Source: an uncultured Collinsella sp.
GTDB taxonomy: Bacteria; Actinomycetota; Coriobacteriia; Coriobacteriales; Coriobacteriaceae
Length of the DNA: 6,820 bases
Assembly: GCA_900557505.1 (NCBI GenBank)
Contig: USTC01000058.1
Span: 1 to 6,820, forward strand
Direction of reading: 5' to 3'
The notes under the pieces were generated by a model. The model was given only the letters and a program-made list of their open reading frames with translations, was not told the origin of the DNA and did not search any database. Positions 5,110 through 6,820 of this stretch are shown here, one piece after another. A program made the position numbers and the translations under genes. Position 1 is the stretch's first letter. Each line of letters opens with the position of its first letter.

Positions 5110-5173
5110 AAAGGGACAGGTTAATTTTTGTAGGTAAAGCGTTTGACCTGCCAAAATAAACCTGTCCCTTTTT
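5110..5173. repeat. 62-nt palindromic element, also a possible terminator
   Basis: Outer arms AAAGGGACAGGTT (5110-5122) and AACCTGTCCCTTT (5159-5171) are perfectly complementary over 13 bp. The similarity continues inward: each arm carries a TTTT...AGGT...AA block, so about 30 nt on each side pair with only a few mismatches around a centre near 5140. T residues to 5173 follow the right arm, so it can serve as intrinsic terminator of the dehydrogenase-like gene, 10 nt after its stop. The GGGACAGGTT arms resemble dispersed REP-type palindromes mobilised by RAYT transposases. Copy number cannot be judged from this window. Confidence 0.7.
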
Positions 5174-5210
5174 GGTCGGTCGCCGTTTGGGGGCGGATTG
5201 GCAACGCTCG

Positions 5211-5246
5211 CTGATTGTAGTCTTGACCTGCGCTAGAATAGGGTCA
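5211..5246 (+). promoter_or_regulatory. Candidate pgi promoter with flanking dyad
   Basis: TAGAAT (5234-5239) is a good -10 box. The only base run at the right distance is the poor -35 CTGATT (5211-5216, 17-bp spacer). A dyad TGACC (5224-5228) and GGTCA (5242-5246) brackets the -10 box and could be an activator or repressor site. The assignment rests mainly on the -10 box and position, 60 nt ahead of pgi. Confidence 0.35.
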
Positions 5247-5256
5247 TCTGATTATC

Positions 5257-5280
5257 CGGGCGCATGGAGGCGTGCGCCCG
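5257..5280 (+). other. Hairpin in the pgi leader
   Basis: CGGGCGCA (5257-5264) and TGCGCCCG (5273-5280) form a perfect 8-bp G/C-rich stem with an 8-nt loop (TGGAGGCG). It ends 6 nt before the pgi ribosome site and has no T-tract, so it is not a terminator. It may stabilise the mRNA or influence translation. No ligand-binding structure is recognised. Confidence 0.55.
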
Positions 5281-5298
5281 TATGCTGAGGAGGACTCT

Positions 5299-6820
5299 AT
5301 GGCAACTGTTGCCGCACCTATCGATGCTACGTCGACTGCCGCTTGGAAGGCGCTCGAGGCTCATCAGGAGAAGCTCGAGGCCGAAGGTATCGACCTCAAG
5401 GCCTGGTTCGCCGCCGATGCCGAGCGCGTGAACAAGCTGAGCTTTGACGCCGGCGACCTTCACTTCGATCTGTCCAAGAACCTGGTGACCGATGAGACCG
5501 TCAAGCTGCTGTGCGATCTTGCCCGCGAGGTGAAGCTCGAGGAGCGCCGCGACGCCATGTTCTCCGGTGAGCACATCAATACCACCGAGGACCGCGCCGT
5601 TCTGCACACCGCGCTGCGCCGCCCGGCAACCGAGAAGGGCCAGCTCATCGTCGACGGCCAGGACGTCGTCGCCGACGTGCACGAGGTCCTCGACCGCATG
5701 TATGCCTTCGCCGAGCGCGTTCGCTCCGGTGAGTGGAAGGGCGTTACCGGCAAGAAGATCGAGCACCTGGTGTCCATCGGCATCGGCGGCTCCGACCTGG
5801 GCCCGGTCATGGCCTACGAGGCCCTGCGTCCCTATGCCGACGCCGGTATCGACTGCCGCTATATCTCCAACATCGACCCCAACGATCAGGCAGAGAAGCT
5901 CAAGGGCCTCGATCCCGAGACCACGCTCGTAATCATCGTCTCCAAGACTTTCACCACGCTCGAGACCCTCACCAACGCCCGCGAGGTCAAGACCTGGATG
6001 CTCGAACAGCTCAAGGCTCAGGGTGCCATCGACGGCTCCGATGAGCAGAACGCCGAGGCCGTGGCCAAGCACTTCGTCGCTGTCTCCACCGCACTCGACA
6101 AGGTTGAGGCCTTCGGCATCGACCCCGCCAACGCCTTCGGCTTCTGGAACTGGGTCGGCGGCCGCTATTCCGTTGACTCCGCCGTGGGTCTGTCGCTGAT
6201 CGTCGTGCTCGGTCCCGAGCGCTTCCAGCAGTTCCTTGAGGGCTTCCACGCTATCGATGAGTACTTCTGCAATACCCCGCTCGAGAACAACGCCGTCGCG
6301 CTGATGGGCCTGCTCAACGTCTGGTACGTCAACTTCTTCGGCTCCAAGAGCCACGCCGTGCTTCCGTACTGCCAGTATCTGCACCGTTTCCCGGCCTACC
6401 TGCAGCAGCTCACCATGGAGTCCAACGGCAAGCACGTCCGCTGGGACGGCAGCGCCGTGACCTCCGACACTGGTGAGATTTTCTGGGGCGAGCCCGGCAC
6501 CAACGGTCAGCACGCCTTCTACCAGCTGCTGCACCAGGGCACCGTGGTGGTCCCGGCCGACTTTATCGCTTTCGCCAACACTGCCAACCCCGCAACCGAC
6601 AGCGGCCAGGATGTCCACGAGCTGTTCCTGGGCAACTTCCTGGCCCAGACCAAGGCGCTCGCCTTTGGCAAGACGGCCGACGAGGTTCGTGCCGAGGGCA
6701 CGCCCGAGCAGATCGTCCCGGCCCGCTGCTTCGAGGGCAACCGTCCCACGACCTCGATCTTCGGCGACACGCTGACCCCGTTCGCACTCGGCGAGCTCAT
6801 CGCCCTGTACGAGCACATCA
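5299..6820 (+). CDS. pgi: Glucose-6-phosphate isomerase, 3' partial
   Basis: Interconverts glucose 6-phosphate and fructose 6-phosphate in glycolysis and gluconeogenesis, in the cytoplasm. 507 residues are encoded before the window ends, and the frame has no stop. Family members are about 550, so roughly 40 residues are missing. Seen in order: [11 protein letters not shown] (159-169), the sugar-phosphate loop [13 protein letters not shown] (215-227), signature [14 protein letters not shown] (285-298), TMESNGK with the catalytic base Glu374, and [16 protein letters not shown] with the ring-opening His405. The catalytic Lys of the C-terminal signature lies beyond the window. The protein is of the long bacterial/eukaryotic type. 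ATG 5299 is supported by a strong GAGGAGG site (5287-5293) 5 nt upstream. Codons are strongly biased to C/G-ending forms (CTC, AAG, GCC), more than in the neighbouring genes, consistent with high expression. It probably has its own promoter, because the palindrome at 5110-5173 separates it from the gene upstream. Confidence 0.98.
   Translation, partial: MATVAAPIDATSTAAWKALEAHQEKLEAEGIDLKAWFAADAERVNKLSFDAGDLHFDLSKNLVTDETVKLLCDLAREVKLEERRDAMFSGEHINTTEDRAVLHTALRRPATEKGQLIVDGQDVVADVHEVLDRMYAFAERVRSGEWKGVTGKKIEHLVSIGIGGSDLGPVMAYEALRPYADAGIDCRYISNIDPNDQAEKLKGLDPETTLVIIVSKTFTTLETLTNAREVKTWMLEQLKAQGAIDGSDEQNAEAVAKHFVAVSTALDKVEAFGIDPANAFGFWNWVGGRYSVDSAVGLSLIVVLGPERFQQFLEGFHAIDEYFCNTPLENNAVALMGLLNVWYVNFFGSKSHAVLPYCQYLHRFPAYLQQLTMESNGKHVRWDGSAVTSDTGEIFWGEPGTNGQHAFYQLLHQGTVVVPADFIAFANTANPATDSGQDVHELFLGNFLAQTKALAFGKTADEVRAEGTPEQIVPARCFEGNRPTTSIFGDTLTPFALGELIALYEHI

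Noticed and set aside
5263..5310. Short upstream reading frame beginning ATGGAGGCGTGC in the pgi leader
   Set aside because: It lacks its own ribosome site and runs into pgi out of frame with an Arg/Leu-rich translation. Nothing supports it as a leader peptide.
5233..6816. Long minus-strand open frame (527 codons) opposite pgi
   Set aside because: It is a shadow of pgi: strong C/G third-position bias of the plus-strand gene removes stops on the other strand. The translation is a Leu/Gly/Val/Glu-rich string without recognisable domains, whereas the plus strand has all PGI motifs.

Overview
The window looks like chromosomal DNA of a G+C-rich, gut-type anaerobe of the Coriobacteriia, most likely Collinsella or a close relative. 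This is inferred from the G+C-rich codon use combined with Firmicutes-like genes (a clostridial-type short flavodoxin, DUF3793, a YolD/UvrX-type repair pair) and from overall protein style. No rRNA or marker gene confirms it. No tRNA, rRNA, CRISPR array, transposase or phage gene is visible.

Layout. (1) 1-605: 3' part of a polar amino acid ABC transporter ATPase, closed by a strong intrinsic terminator. (2) 677-1912, minus strand: an operon of a DUF3793 protein followed by a short-chain flavodoxin, behind a good sigma70-type promoter whose start region carries a DtxR-like dyad. (3) 1939-2633, plus strand, divergent from (2): a small membrane-anchored HMA (MxCxxC) metal-binding protein. Its promoter region has a CsoR-like ACCCC/GGGGT operator and an unusual 20-bp spacer. 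A perfect plus-strand terminator for this unit lies inside the oppositely oriented yolD-like gene. (4) 2431-4426, minus strand: a two-gene mutagenesis operon, a UvrX-type Y-family DNA polymerase followed by a YolD-like protein with overlapping ends. It has a consensus-like promoter and two tandem LexA (SOS) boxes. The promoter overlaps the 5' end of the longest open frame, so the real start is moved to 4354. (5) 4575-5099, plus strand: a protein resembling only the N-terminal nucleotide-binding half of iron-containing alcohol dehydrogenases, followed by a 62-nt palindromic element. (6) 5299-6820, plus strand: glucose-6-phosphate isomerase (pgi), running off the window end.

How the parts fit. 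Units (2) and (3) form a divergent metal-response locus: iron-sparing electron transfer on one side and, probably, copper or other soft-metal handling on the other, each with its own operator-like sequence. Unit (4) is a self-contained DNA-damage-inducible translesion synthesis module. Units (1) and (6) are housekeeping transport and central carbon metabolism. The best leads are the tandem SOS boxes with the start correction, the terminator embedded antisense in the yolD-like gene, the CsoR-like operator, the half-length dehydrogenase and the palindromic element before pgi. No wholly new multi-gene system is evident.
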